A stretch of DNA of 64,000 nucleotides from Maratus speciosus. Lineage: Eukaryota > Arthropoda > Arachnida > Araneae > Salticidae. The DNA lies in NCBI GenBank assembly GCA_963932465.1, contig OZ010792.1, positions 187,645,377-187,709,376 of the forward strand, given 5' to 3'. A model generated the notes under the pieces. It had not been told where the DNA came from and made no database searches. It saw only the letters and a program-made list of their open reading frames with translations. Of this stretch, positions 12,325 through 22,375 are shown piece after piece (positions within the stretch are counted from its first letter, which is position 1; every line of letters begins with the position of its first letter). A program made the translations under genes and the position numbers.

Positions 12325-13300
12325 AGGGATGAGATTTTTCCGACTTTTCGTAAATTTTTGAGAATTTTTGATTTTTATCTAAAAAAAAAAGAAAAAAAAA
12401 TTTTTGGCTTTTTTTTTTTCTTGGCAGCGGAAAAATATGCCAAATGAGACATATCGCGCCAGAATTGCATCACATTTTTTCCGCGATTCTTTGACGAAAC
12501 TCTCATTTTTTTCACGATCTTTTGACAGAATTCACATGTTTTCATCGATCTTTTGACGGAATTCGCGTGTTTTCATCGATCTTTTGACGAAAATCATGTT
12601 TTTTCCGCTTTCCTTTGAGGAAATTCGCATTTTTTCTGCTATCTTTTGACGAAAGTCATGTTTTTTTCGCGATCCTTTGACGAAATTCACTTTTTTTGCA
12701 GCCTTTTGACGATTCACGTTTTTTTCCTCTATCATTTAACTAAATTCGTGTTTTTTTCAGCGGCTCTTTCACGAAATTTCCGCTTTTCTGCGATCCTTTG
12801 CCAAAATTCGTTTTTTTTCTTCACGATCTTTTGACAAATTTCTCATTTTTTTCCGCGATCTTTTAACGAAATTCCCATTTTTTCTGCGATCTTTTGACAA
12901 AATTCGGTTTTTTTCCGCGATTTTTTTGACTAAATTCGTGCTTTTTCCGCGATCTTTTGACAAAATTCGCACTTTTTACGCGACCTTTTGACAAAATTCA
13001 CGTTTTTTCTGCTATCTTTTGACGAATTTCACGTTTTTTCCGCAATCTTCTGACGAAATTCCTGTTTTTCCGCAATCTTTTGACAAAATTCACGCTTTTT
13101 CAGAGATTTTTTGACAAAATTCGTCCTTTTTCCGCGATCTTTCGACAAAATTCGTGCATTTTCCGCGATTTTTTGACAATTCACATTTTTCCCGTGATTT
13201 TTTGACGGAATTCGTGTTTTTCCAGAGACCATTTGACGAAATCCACATTTTTTTTAGCCCTGTGACAAAATTTGTGTTTTTTGCCTGTTTTGTGCAAAAT
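12325..13300. repeat. ~30-bp minisatellite array, locus 2
   Basis: The left border CAGGGATGAGATTTTTCCGA (12324) resembles the terminus of the 9763 element. From about 12470 to 13290 there are more than twenty degenerate units of roughly 30 bp reading CGCGATCTTTTGACGAAATT followed by a T-rich spacer. Unit lengths vary between about 27 and 32. Open reading frames over the array are by-products of the repeat. Confidence 0.8.
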
Positions 13301-13389
13301 ATGATTTTGCGTGGTCTTTTAGTTTTTTACCAAATTTTAGCTTACACGTATTTTCAGACTTTTTGTTCTTTACCTACTCTCATGCCTGA

Positions 13390-15560
13390 ATATAGCTTAT
13401 GTTGAAACAAAGACTGTCACCATCAATTTGCCACCATTACTTTTGAAATTGGTTTGATAGTTCCAGAAATTACTTCCTATAAACACACAAACTAACAAAC
13501 AAACGTTGCTTCTTTATAATATTGGTATAGATAAGACTTCAAGCGAAACCCAGATATTTTTTTCAGATCTGTAACGATAATGACGATTGCTTTCTCTTTA
13601 TGCGAAATTCAATGTCTTTTAAAGTGCTGTAGTGCACAGTTATTCAGTCAACTATACCATGCTTAATATGTTAACTACATTCCAAAATATAGAATACCTA
13701 ATTCAGCATTGTTTGGACGTGGATAATTATAAATTCTACCAATTCTCACGATACTATTACATTGACACAAAGCAAGGTAAGTCTATTGAAAATTTTGCTG
13801 AAACTGCTTCATTATTAACCCTTTCAGGGGCAAAGCATTTTCATTCCTAAAATGTTGAAATAAATAAATGATGTCAGTTTTTGGTTGAAAAATTGGATTG
13901 CAATCACTAGATATTTTCCGATGAACCACCTGATAATTTTCGATACAAAAAATGTTTGTTGTAATGTGTTATTCCATCTTTTAAAATTTGTCTATGATTT
14001 TTTTTAAACACTTATAAATCTAACATAGTTTTATGTTATTTCATTGATGCATTTTAAGTTTTGTAACTCTAATATTGTAAATGCTGTTTAAATGAATCAT
14101 AACCAGTATATTTGCTCATTCTAATAACCCCCCCAAAAAAGCGCTATGATTTCATTCATTAAAGACAGATTCGATTAGCCAGCGATTCAATTAACCGGCG
14201 ACCACTGTTATCAACAACTCAAAACCCCCCCTAGAGCTGAATTCTGGCTGCGCCACTGAAAATAGGATGATGTTTCTTAGCTGGATGTGCATTTTCTTAT
14301 CGAATGCCACTAATCATTCTTCAAATATCGACGACGTCATCCATGCCTTTGCATTTGACTTCCATGTTATACCCATTTTAGTCGTATCTACATTTTTAAA
14401 GCATCGTGGATGTTGAGATTTCCAAAGTACTAAAGGTTTTTTTGTTTCACCAATGTCATTAACACAAAAAAAACACAGTTAATCGTTCTTTTGTTTTTGT
14501 TTTTTCCTCCTTTCCCATTTCATCCATGTTATAAATATTTCAATCTTTGTATCTGGCAAGAACAAGGGAAATCACTCTTTTTAATCTTCACACAACTCAT
14601 TGTCCACATCTGCAGCTTCTCCGCAAATCAATTTAAAAGCAATATTGTTACGGTTACAAAATTTCTGTAACCAACCATTACTTGTGATACGTGACTTTGG
14701 AAAAAGGGATTTGAAGTTAATAAAATAAACTATTTAATTTGGCAGCATTTAAGAAATTGAAATAATTGAATTAATAAAGTAAAGTTAAAATCTATAAGGC
14801 ATGAAATCCCTCTGTCCAAAGACACATAACAACCGGAAAGCAAAAGTGGAGTGGCATTGCGTTAAAATGAAAATAGAATTAAAGACATCCAAAAATTATT
14901 ACTTGTACAAGATCTGATTATAGAAGGTTGATAAATAAAGAAAAATAATCAATTACTCACCCAGCTCTTGTGTATGTTGTTATTAGACGAAATGAATCAC
15001 CAATATAAATGGAACCAAAATATTTATTGATGCATCACATATTGCTTAAATTCAAAAAGGGGAGGGGAGGGTCAAAATAATATATTACTATTTAAATCAC
15101 ACTAAAAGATATTAATTTAACATAATGAGCGTATGTTCATTTCAATAGGAATTAATAAATGATTGGAGGATCATTTCATGATGCATTGAAATTTCAATAT
15201 TATAAAATGTTGTTGTAAAAATGTTTTAAGAGCTCCAAAAAGAAACTGTCCATTGGTATTGTTTACTTTCTAAAGTTATTAAAGTTCTGTAAAAAATTAT
15301 TATAGTTCAAACTGTTCTTTATACTTATTGTCCGTTAGAGCTTTATACTTAAATGAATGAATAATGATGATTACAGAAGTTGAAAGGAGTGGCAGAAGTT
15401 AAAATATGCAGGATACGCTAACATATCACATTTAATTCACAAACGTTTGCTGAGGAAATTCGATGAGGTAAGGTAGAGATGAATTATCAGAAGAATTAAT
15501 GGAGGTTATACTTCTCTTTATATCTTGGCGGTACAGGCAGTAGATTATTTCTGATCGAAA
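13390..15560. other. no gene seen; possible LTR-like start at 14647
   Basis: 13385-13470 repeats a phrase found at 11150-11215 (ACTGTnACCATCAATTTGC followed by TTTGAAATTGGTTTG). At 14647 TGTTACGGTTACAAAATTTC contains an inverted GGTTACA/TGTAACC. It could be the start of an LTR, but no partner was found. The rest is AT-rich. An ORF at 13632-13850 has no recognisable features. Confidence 0.3.
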
Positions 15561-16017
15561 CGGTAGTCATCATTGATTCTAGGAAGGCATGACGCTCTCA
15601 TACTGTATCTTTGTTGCAGAACGGCGACGGATTTTAAATTCCAATTATTGAAGATGCTATTTCATTGGCAATACACTGTAATTTCATTTCGTGATGGAGA
15701 CAAAATACAGTCCTTATTCCATTATGAAGATTTTTCATCTAAAAACGTCCACTACGGGGATAAACCCCGCAGCCTCTTAAAACTGCACGTTCACCCTCCG
15801 ACTTAATTCTTGTTGACTGATGATCCCCAGACGAAAATCACTTTGGAATCTGAAAATGGCGCTTGATTTGAATATGCACCAATCCGGAGCGTCTACTCAG
15901 AACTCAAGGAGTGCAATGTCCTCAGCGCGTCCACCGAAAGAGACGCTACGCACCATAATGAAAATGGCGTAGAATTTTTTTTGTATCTCCTGACTGAAGA
16001 AGCACTTCGAGATGGTA
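15561..16017. other. GC-richer pre-insertion sequence, unidentified
   Basis: A 77-codon ORF at 15573-15806 and a 39-codon ORF starting ATGGCGCTTGATTTG near 15858 lie in a less AT-rich block that ends at the copia insertion site. The same kind of sequence resumes after the element (CAATGGCGGAAAAGTTGTC at 23729), so the insertion split one unit. It may be an older repeat or a promoter-proximal region. I do not recognise it. Confidence 0.3.
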
Positions 16018-16022
16018 TTCTT

Positions 16023-17368
16023 TGTTAGCCCTATATTTTTTCCTTGATGTTTATACATTGTTATTTAAAGCTTTATTTCAATCATTTCACATTTTTACTT
16101 TTCAAATAAGTTTGTTCTAGCATTATACTTACGTTTCGTTACTTTTATTCCCTTCATTCAAATATTCATTTATATTTCACTTCTTGTTTTCTTTTCTGCC
16201 GTAAACGTGGTTTGCTTATTAGTTTCACAATTCGATCGAGAATCGATCCACGTCATCCAACTATTTCTTTTTCGATCGTATCTCCGTTTTTCACTTGGTT
16301 CGTTCACGCAACTCCAACGCATTGCGATCGCATTTCCCGTTCCGGAGTCGAAAAATTGTTTCTTCTGTACAGCAGTATGCGTTCTACTCAACCCCGCCGA
16401 ACGTGGTAGGCTTTTGCCGATACATGTGCTTGTGTTTTGGATGATATTTAAAGGGACGTTCGTCTCTGCTTTCTGTTTGTGTGCGGCAGCAGTTTAAGCT
16501 GTGTAAAGACGGCACTTAAGCAGAAGTTGAAGGCAAGTTGGAAATGTTTTAGTAGAAGTTGAAAGCAGTAATAGTAATGTTTTAGATAATGTTGTCTTAG
16601 TTGTGTTGTTACGAAGAAAGCGTTGCTGGCTGGTATAGCTCGCTCATTATCTGGAGATATGTGTGTTTATTTGCATATTAATTTTCGTTAGTTTTTCATC
16701 TGTTTATTCATCGTTTCAATTGATTATGACTGTGATATCTTTTAGCGGCATCTTAATATGGCTTCGATAAAATTTTGAATGGTATTTTTAAAGAAGTATT
16801 ATTCCAGTTATTGAGTTTAAATATTAGAGCGTTCAAGTCATCTTTAAAACAGCGGTCTCCTCATCCTCAAATATGAGAGAGTTGTCTTTGAACTTAATTT
16901 ATGAAATATCATTAACCTTTTGCTGAATATATTATGAATTTATTTTGAAGACTTTATGCAATTTCTACGTTGATGTGATGAGTTGTCTCAAGAATAACGT
17001 GAGTTAATTTTTTTTTTTTTTATTGCAAATTTAAATACTGTACAATATGGTACACTTACTGCAGTATAAAGGCAACATCCTGAACTATGCTGTCATTGTC
17101 ATTTAATATATCTTTAAACTTTAACTTTGATTTTACTTTTGACATATGTATTTGTTTATTCTTTGTTTATTTCTGATAAATAAATGTTAGTTTTATGAAA
17201 AACTTAAATACAGTTTCTTATCAGTTCTCATCTACCATTACACACCTTGTCATTTACTTTTAGTTTTAGGTCTATGCCATACTTTGCCCAGCTTTATCTT
17301 TTACTCTGCTACTTAATTTTAGACCTGTTTCAGACCCTGGTTCGATATATATACGGACCGGGAAAACT
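16023..17368 (+). repeat. 5' LTR of the copia element
   Basis: The LTR starts TGTTAGCCCTATATTTTTTC. Compared with the 3' LTR it shows about nine substitutions, an extra 6 bp near 16860 and a shorter poly(T). Its last base is T where the 3' LTR has A, so the normal terminal CA reads CT here. A TATA-like GATATTTAAAGGGACG at 16443-16458, conserved in all full-length LTR copies in the window, is the likely promoter core. Small ORFs inside the LTR are not genes. Confidence 0.92.
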
Positions 17369-17369
17369 C

Positions 17370-17383
17370 GGTTATGGGCCCAG
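17370..17383 (+). promoter_or_regulatory. primer-binding site, half-tRNA initiator Met
   Basis: GGTTATGGGCCCAG, one base after the 5' LTR, is complementary to the anticodon arm of eukaryotic initiator tRNA-Met (GGGCCCATAACC). Copia-group elements are known to prime from this internal half-tRNA rather than from the tRNA 3' end. Confidence 0.85.
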
Positions 17384-17704
17384 GTACACCTATTGGCCAA
17401 GATAATTGGAAACCAACGTTTCCGGGTCCATAAGGGCATTAGACCTCAACAGGACAGGTGTGTGTGTAGGTCGCGGGCATTTCATAACAGACCCACTAGT
17501 GTATCTAAGTGGGGGGGGGGGCGCAGTTACCTTTTTTTTTTTTTGTCTTATTTTAAAAGGTAGAGTTAATTTTTTTTTTTTTTTTGAATTATCAATAACT
17601 TACAAATTTTTTTTGTACTATTCTTCTGTTCTAAAAGTATTTTTTTTGAAAAAAAATGTTTAGAGAAGACTTCAAGGTTTTCTATTAATCTCTTTCTGAT
17701 TTCT
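17384..17704 (+). other. copia untranslated leader
   Basis: Between the primer site and gag lie a G10-12 run at about 17511-17521 and three T-tracts. An 85-codon ORF starting at 17406 crosses these homopolymers and has no gag-like features, so I read this as leader. Homopolymer length here may also be unreliable. Confidence 0.5.
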
Positions 17705-18646
17705 ATGACACTGACTAATATTCAGGTGAGCATCACAAAACTCAATTTCCATAATTATGGGAATTGGGCTGCCGACATAAAGTATCTGCTCCTTGATAGA
17801 AATGCTTGGGACATCGTGACAGGAGTCAAAAAGGCACCTGATACTGGTGACACAGCAGCCACTAAAGATTATCAGTCGAGAATTCGTACTGCCCGTACAT
17901 TAATTTATCTGAATGTTGAACCAGAATTCTGACGTATTATAGAAAATATCGATGATCCACAAGCAGTATGGAAAAAATTAAGAGCTCATTTTCAACCAGA
18001 CAACAGGGCAAGGCATATGCAACTTTTCTCAGAAATCCTTGCTTGTAAAATTGATCCTGATGAGTCTATAGACATGTATGCTGCCCGTCTCCAAAGAATT
18101 TCAGACGAATTAACTGCCATGAAGGAGCCACTGAAAGAAGTTTATTTGTCATTTCAACTGCTTAGATGGTTGCCGAAGAAATATGATAATCTGGTCCAAA
18201 ACATATTACGCTGGCCAGAAGACAAATTTGTTTTCAACGGTATTCTAACAGAGCTAGTAGCTGAAGAATCCTGATTGATGTTACGTGTACACAACCGAAA
18301 TGAGACCTCTCTACAGTCAAATTTCTCCAGGAGCCAAACACCAAGTCAAACCAACTATCGTCATAGATTCCGGGGAAATTGCCATAAGTGCGGTAGAAGA
18401 GGCCATTACCAGCACCAGTGTAAATCATCGATGCCTAGCGTCTCCAAACCTTTATCCTCCCTTGAAACCAATTCCTGTGACTCAACAGCGCCCAGACCTA
18501 GCAGTTCCAGGAGTTCCTCAGCATCCAGTCCTAGTACTCCCAGACGTCCAAGTCCAGACGATTCCAGAGCCAGACGTGGAGCTAGACCCAGGTTTGAAAG
18601 GCAGTCTCGGCAGAAAACCAAAAGACAGGTAAATTACCTTATCTAG
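17705..18646 (+). pseudogene. gag: copia gag, broken by in-frame stops
   Basis: Translation from ATG 17705 gives the usual copia gag opening (ITKLNFHNYGNWAADIKYLL), where LNF and NWAADIKYLL match the typical start of the capsid domain. A TGA at 17930 and another at 18272 interrupt an otherwise continuous frame; sequence on both sides stays gag-like (DDPQAVWKKLRAHF; LSFQLLRWLPKKYDNLV). Near the C-terminus a single CCHC zinc knuckle is intact (CHKCGRRGHYQHQC, C-x2-C-x4-H-x4-C), followed by a Ser/Pro/Arg-rich linker. The frame meets a TAG at 18644-18646 and continues in the same frame into protease. The TAG could be a third nonsense mutation or a readthrough point; the other two argue for decay. 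Confidence 0.85.
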
Positions 18647-19384
18647 TCTAATCTTAGCAATGTAAAATGTGATGATGACGCGTGGGTGTTCGACACAGGT
18701 GCATCGCACCATTTTTGCCGTGATAGAGACCTTTATGTTAAATACAGACCTCTATATAACAAAGAACTTGCTGTTGCAGTAGATGGTGCAACGTTTCCTA
18801 TTAAAGGGACTGGGACAGTTAGTTTAAGATTAGATGGTGATGATGTAATCTTTGGGGATGTTATGCATTGTCCTAAGTTAAGACGAAATCTTATTTCTGG
18901 CCCTCGCTTAGACAGCCGAGGTGCAAAGTTCAAAGGAGGTGAAGGTAGAGTGAAAGCATATCGCGAAGACCACACTTTGTTTCGCGCCACTCTTGAAAAC
19001 GGTATATACCTGTTACACCCTGAAACCAGTCACATAACTAAGAAAAATCCTAAACCTAATGTAAAAACCAAACATGTACATTTTGAGGCATCCACAATTC
19101 AGAAGGATGAACTTCGCATGTGGCATAAAAGGTTAGGACACATTACCCCCACATTAATTGAAAACACAGTTAAATGTAATGGTAGCAGACGATTACCTCA
19201 TGTTAAAAATCAAGATTTTCATTGTGAAACATGTAGCTTAAATAAACATTGTCGCACATCTTTTAAATCTATAAACCAGATAAGATCTCGTAAACCTCTT
19301 GAGCTATTACATACCGATTTATGGGGTCCTACAAAGATCACTGGTAGAGGGGGGAGAGAAGTATTTTCTTACCATAACCGATGA
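18647..19384 (+). pseudogene. pol: copia protease and N-terminal integrase, ends in a frameshift
   Basis: The frame continues directly from gag. The aspartic protease active site reads WVFDTGASHHFC, as in copia proteases (DTGAS followed by HHF). Downstream comes the pre-integrase zinc motif (MWHKRLGH and CETCSLNKHC, an HHCC arrangement), then the first catalytic Asp of the integrase core in LLHTDLWGP (codon at 19316). The frame is lost at a G6 run (19349-19354), consistent with one extra G, and it ends at 19384 with non-family residues. The core resumes in the overlapping frame at 19299-20672. Confidence 0.85.
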
Positions 19385-20672
19385 CTATTCGAGAAAAGCG
19401 TCAGTCTATCCTTTAATTGACAAAACCCAAGTTTATAAAGTTTTTACTAATCATGTTAAAAGGGCTGAGCGTTTTCTCAACACAAAGGTAAAACACGTAC
19501 GTAGTGACAACGGAAGGGAGTTTGCTAATGAAGCTTTCCAAAAATATTTTACAGAGAATGGCATAAAGCATGAATTTACCAACGTGTATTCTCCAGAACA
19601 GAACGGCATTGCAGAACGTCTGAATCAAACATTAGTAGATGGAGCACGTTCCATTCTTAATGAGTCTAAACTAAGTCTTAAATTCTGGCCGGAGGCTATA
19701 CTTTATTTCACTTATACGATGAACCGCGTATGCCATGGCTCTCAAAAGAAAACTCCATTCAAAGCTTACTGTGGTAATGAACCTTCTGTAAGACATTTAC
19801 AACCTTTTGGAACAGTTTCATATGTAGGAGTTCCCAAACAAACGAGAAGTCACAAGTTTGAACCAAAAGCTAGAAAAGGTATCTTGGTAGGATATGCAAT
19901 GTCGACTAGGGGATATAGGATTTGGCTTCCAGATGTAAATAAGATTATAGAAACTATAAATGTAAAATTCTGTGAAAATACCACCATACTCAAAGACATG
20001 TACATGCCAAACGAGCAAGGCCCTACTTATACCATAGGTGAAGATCCTTTTTCTAAAGATGAACAGCACAGTGGAAACGGTTTGGGTCCCACATACATAA
20101 TAGCGTCTGAAACACCTGAAATTGATCCGTATACTGATCTACAACCTGATAGTCCTTCCAAATCTGCGACTTCAACACCTGAACACGCTGTTAAATCTAG
20201 TTCTTCAAACTCCGCCTCCAGAAGCCCGTCTGAGGACGAGAGCGATGAGGAGGGTGAAGAAATCACTAGAGTACTTAGACCTGCTACGTGGTTCAGGAAA
20301 GTAAAAACCAGATCTGATAAATCAAGAAATGATATTTATTACTATGAGTTGGGAGGAAAAGATAGGCTAAGATCACTTCAGGATGTACAAAATTACTGTC
20401 ACAAAAATGGTATAATATTTGATCCTAAAATATTCAGTTTTGAAGGTAAGAATACGTATCAAGGAGTTGTGACGTCACGTAGTAAAAGCGCTGGTTCAAG
20501 CGCCGGGCGCACTCCACCATACGCATCTATCTCAACTATGTTTGAACAGCAGTCTGCATCTTCATCTAAACCTAGTAGTAGTACACCATCATATGTAACA
20601 GAGAAGACTATTTATGAAATAGAAGACGAATACGTGTACGAACCCAGAATAGACCTGAATAATTACCATTAA
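19299..20672 (+). CDS. pol: copia integrase core with C-terminal MBD-like domain
   Basis: Only the part after the G-run shift (about 19350) is genuine; the first ~17 residues of this 457-aa frame are out of register. The integrase core follows with YFLTITDDYSRKASVYPL, catalytic Asp70 in RSDNGREF and catalytic Glu106 in GIAERLNQ, exactly D-x35-E. Copia-type C-terminal core motifs follow (FWPEAILYFTYTMN; FEPKARKGILVGY). After a Ser/Pro/Glu-rich linker (about 240-325) comes a 57-residue segment, 329-385, that fits a methyl-CpG-binding (MBD/TAM) domain: Trp331-Phe-Arg-Lys, then DIYYYELGGK (345-354), LRS (357-359), a helix with DVQNY, and FSF (379-381). A low-complexity Ser tail and an acidic terminus end at TAA 20670. 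No reverse transcriptase follows. The integrase call is firm; the MBD call is by pattern only. Confidence 0.8.
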   Translation: MSYYIPIYGVLQRSLVEGGEKYFLTITDDYSRKASVYPLIDKTQVYKVFTNHVKRAERFLNTKVKHVRSDNGREFANEAFQKYFTENGIKHEFTNVYSPEQNGIAERLNQTLVDGARSILNESKLSLKFWPEAILYFTYTMNRVCHGSQKKTPFKAYCGNEPSVRHLQPFGTVSYVGVPKQTRSHKFEPKARKGILVGYAMSTRGYRIWLPDVNKIIETINVKFCENTTILKDMYMPNEQGPTYTIGEDPFSKDEQHSGNGLGPTYIIASETPEIDPYTDLQPDSPSKSATSTPEHAVKSSSSNSASRSPSEDESDEEGEEITRVLRPATWFRKVKTRSDKSRNDIYYYELGGKDRLRSLQDVQNYCHKNGIIFDPKIFSFEGKNTYQGVVTSRSKSAGSSAGRTPPYASISTMFEQQSASSSKPSSSTPSYVTEKTIYEIEDEYVYEPRIDLNNYH

Positions 20673-20724
20673 CTCTTTCATTCCTTACGTTAGTATCTAC
20701 AATAGAATATATCTCAAGTTAAAA

Positions 20725-21061
20725 ATGGCAGATTATAATTGTTTTGTATATGACTTCATTAATCAAAGATCTTTTGATGTGAATTATTATTTTGCCGTAG
20801 CAGAAATGCACGATGTATGGATTAGATCCGAACATGATTATAATGATGTGTATAAGAGGTATTATTCTATTTTTCTTTGTCAAGACGACCTCTGGAAGCG
20901 ACTGAAAGAAGTTGATGCAGCTGAAGTTCAGAAATTTAAGTGTTCATTTCATTACTCGGATTCCTCGGAGTCTAGTAATTAATCTCTCAGACATCTTCAC
21001 AAAACCACTCACTAAATATGATTTACATAAGTTCATAGAGGTCATTTTTCGCACTAAATAA
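20725..21061 (+). pseudogene. copia second ORF ending in an RNase H tail
   Basis: An 85-codon ORF starts at ATG 20725 (MADYNCFVYDF) and stops at 20982 after an acidic Ser-rich end. One base out of frame from there (20981-21061) the sequence reads NLSDIFTKPL then KFIEVIFRTK and a stop, which is the conserved C-terminus of copia RNase H (normally NLADIFTKPL). The N-terminal 75 residues, rich in Tyr, Asp and Phe, match nothing I know and contain none of the reverse transcriptase blocks (no YVDD-like motif). The simplest reading is a large deletion or replacement of RT and RNase H, leaving only the last ~25 residues, plus a one-base shift. The ORF could also be a genuine small accessory protein. 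Confidence 0.5.
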
Positions 21062-22350
21062 ATATTCCTTTCAGCTTAATGTTATAATCTCAAAAAAAAA
21101 AAAAAAAAAAAATCTCTCCTTTGAATTTACATATTATTTTCAAGTTTCAATACTTGTTTCAACTTTTGCATGTTAAACTTAAAGTTTAACGCATTTTTCT
21201 CTTTTATATGCTGTTTCCTGAATGAATCAGTATATTGTATCTATGTATTACCATGCATATACACTTGTTTTTTTTTGTATCATGTTTCAACCAATGTCAT
21301 GTCAATAATTTTTTTGGCATTTTTTTATTGCATGATATCATTGTCTTTTAAATTACCCTCATTTCCAACACATCGGGCAGTTTAACTCCTGCTGGAATGT
21401 GATCGGACCTCATGTCGGTTCATCCTTCGGGGTCACGAGCAGCGCCGTGAAACATCTCGTAGGGGTGACAGTGTAATTGCCAGAGTTGACCTGCAGGGGG
21501 TAGCGGCCTTCGTGAGTGTTCCGGTCACAGGAAGGCCTCTCACGGGCACGTTATTTTTATTTTAGTAAGTCCTTCGTTTTTCCTTTGGAAGTGTCACTTA
21601 GGTCCCGTCCATGTTGTTAGAAATTGAGTTGTAATGCATATATATATATTTCATCATACTTTGAATCTTGTTTTTTTATGCATCTTTTCCTATTTAATGA
21701 AAAAAAAAAAATCAAATTTTTCAAGTGTAATGTTAAACAGTAATGGTTACATATTTTTATGCATAGTAATTTTCGTTAATTGGCCATATATATATTTCAA
21801 AGTGAGCTCACTAAAAGTTTTTATATTGGTGTAATTATTGTATTGAATATATAATCCTATTTATAAGTGAAAAATTTTTTTTTTGTAAACGATAAGAGTA
21901 TAATTTCTACTTATTGGTTTTCCTACATGTTGATAAAGTGTAGTCATATGGTATGACGAGGTTTATGTAAATCTAAGAACTCAAGGATCAAGAACTTTAT
22001 TTTTACCATAAAATACCAATTGTTTTGGTAATGAACTTTAAAAGGTAAAAGTTCAAGTTTACGTTTGGTTATCCTGCGAGATAACGTTTTGTAGAAGTTA
22101 ATTCCTCAGAGTAATGAGGGAAGTTTGTTAAATTGTTATTATTGTTTTAAAATGTATTTTCTCAAAGTGTTTATACCTATGTTAAAAATGTTGTTAATAT
22201 AATGTTATTGTTATTAGTATGTAACGAAATGGTTATTTTTACTGTCAAGTCTGATGGTTATAGTGTTGAATTGGTAAAGTGTTTGAAAATGTTATTTGAA
22301 ATGATTGTTCAAGTTGGATAGTTTCCAGTGTTAGCCAGTATAATCGCCAA
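21062..22350 (+). other. long 3' untranslated region of the copia element
   Basis: About 1.3 kb between the last coding tail and the polypurine tract. It starts with an A21 run near 21091-21111, then AT-rich sequence. In the middle (about 21375-21560) it holds an abruptly GC-rich block with many short inverted segments. Short ORFs inside are AT-driven and not credible. Confidence 0.5.
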
Positions 22351-22375
22351 AGGGGGGGGGGGGGGGGGGAGCAAT
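22351..22375 (+). promoter_or_regulatory. polypurine tract
   Basis: A long G run (about 18 G) bounded by AAA and AGCAAT sits immediately upstream of the 3' LTR, where LTR elements prime plus-strand synthesis. The exact G count may be affected by sequencing of the homopolymer. Confidence 0.8.

Noticed and set aside
12470..13290. Regular ~30-bp repeats as a possible CRISPR array
   Set aside because: Units are contiguous and degenerate without unique spacers, there are no cas genes, and the surroundings are clearly eukaryotic.
14647..16017. A complete solo LTR starting TGTTACGGTTAC
   Set aside because: No convincing end, target duplication or second copy was found in the window.
16170..16497. 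Small ORFs duplicated at 22524-22851
   Set aside because: They are within the LTRs and duplicated only because the LTRs are; no coding signature.
17370..17383. Possible tRNA-Met gene fragment
   Set aside because: Only the anticodon-arm complement is present, immediately after an LTR, which fits a primer-binding site and not a tRNA gene.
17406..17663. 85-codon ORF in the copia leader
   Set aside because: Runs through G and T homopolymers; no gag similarity; the true gag opening is at 17705.
22351..22370. Long G-run as a G-quadruplex regulatory element
   Set aside because: Its position directly before the 3' LTR is fully explained by a polypurine tract, and the run length may be inflated.
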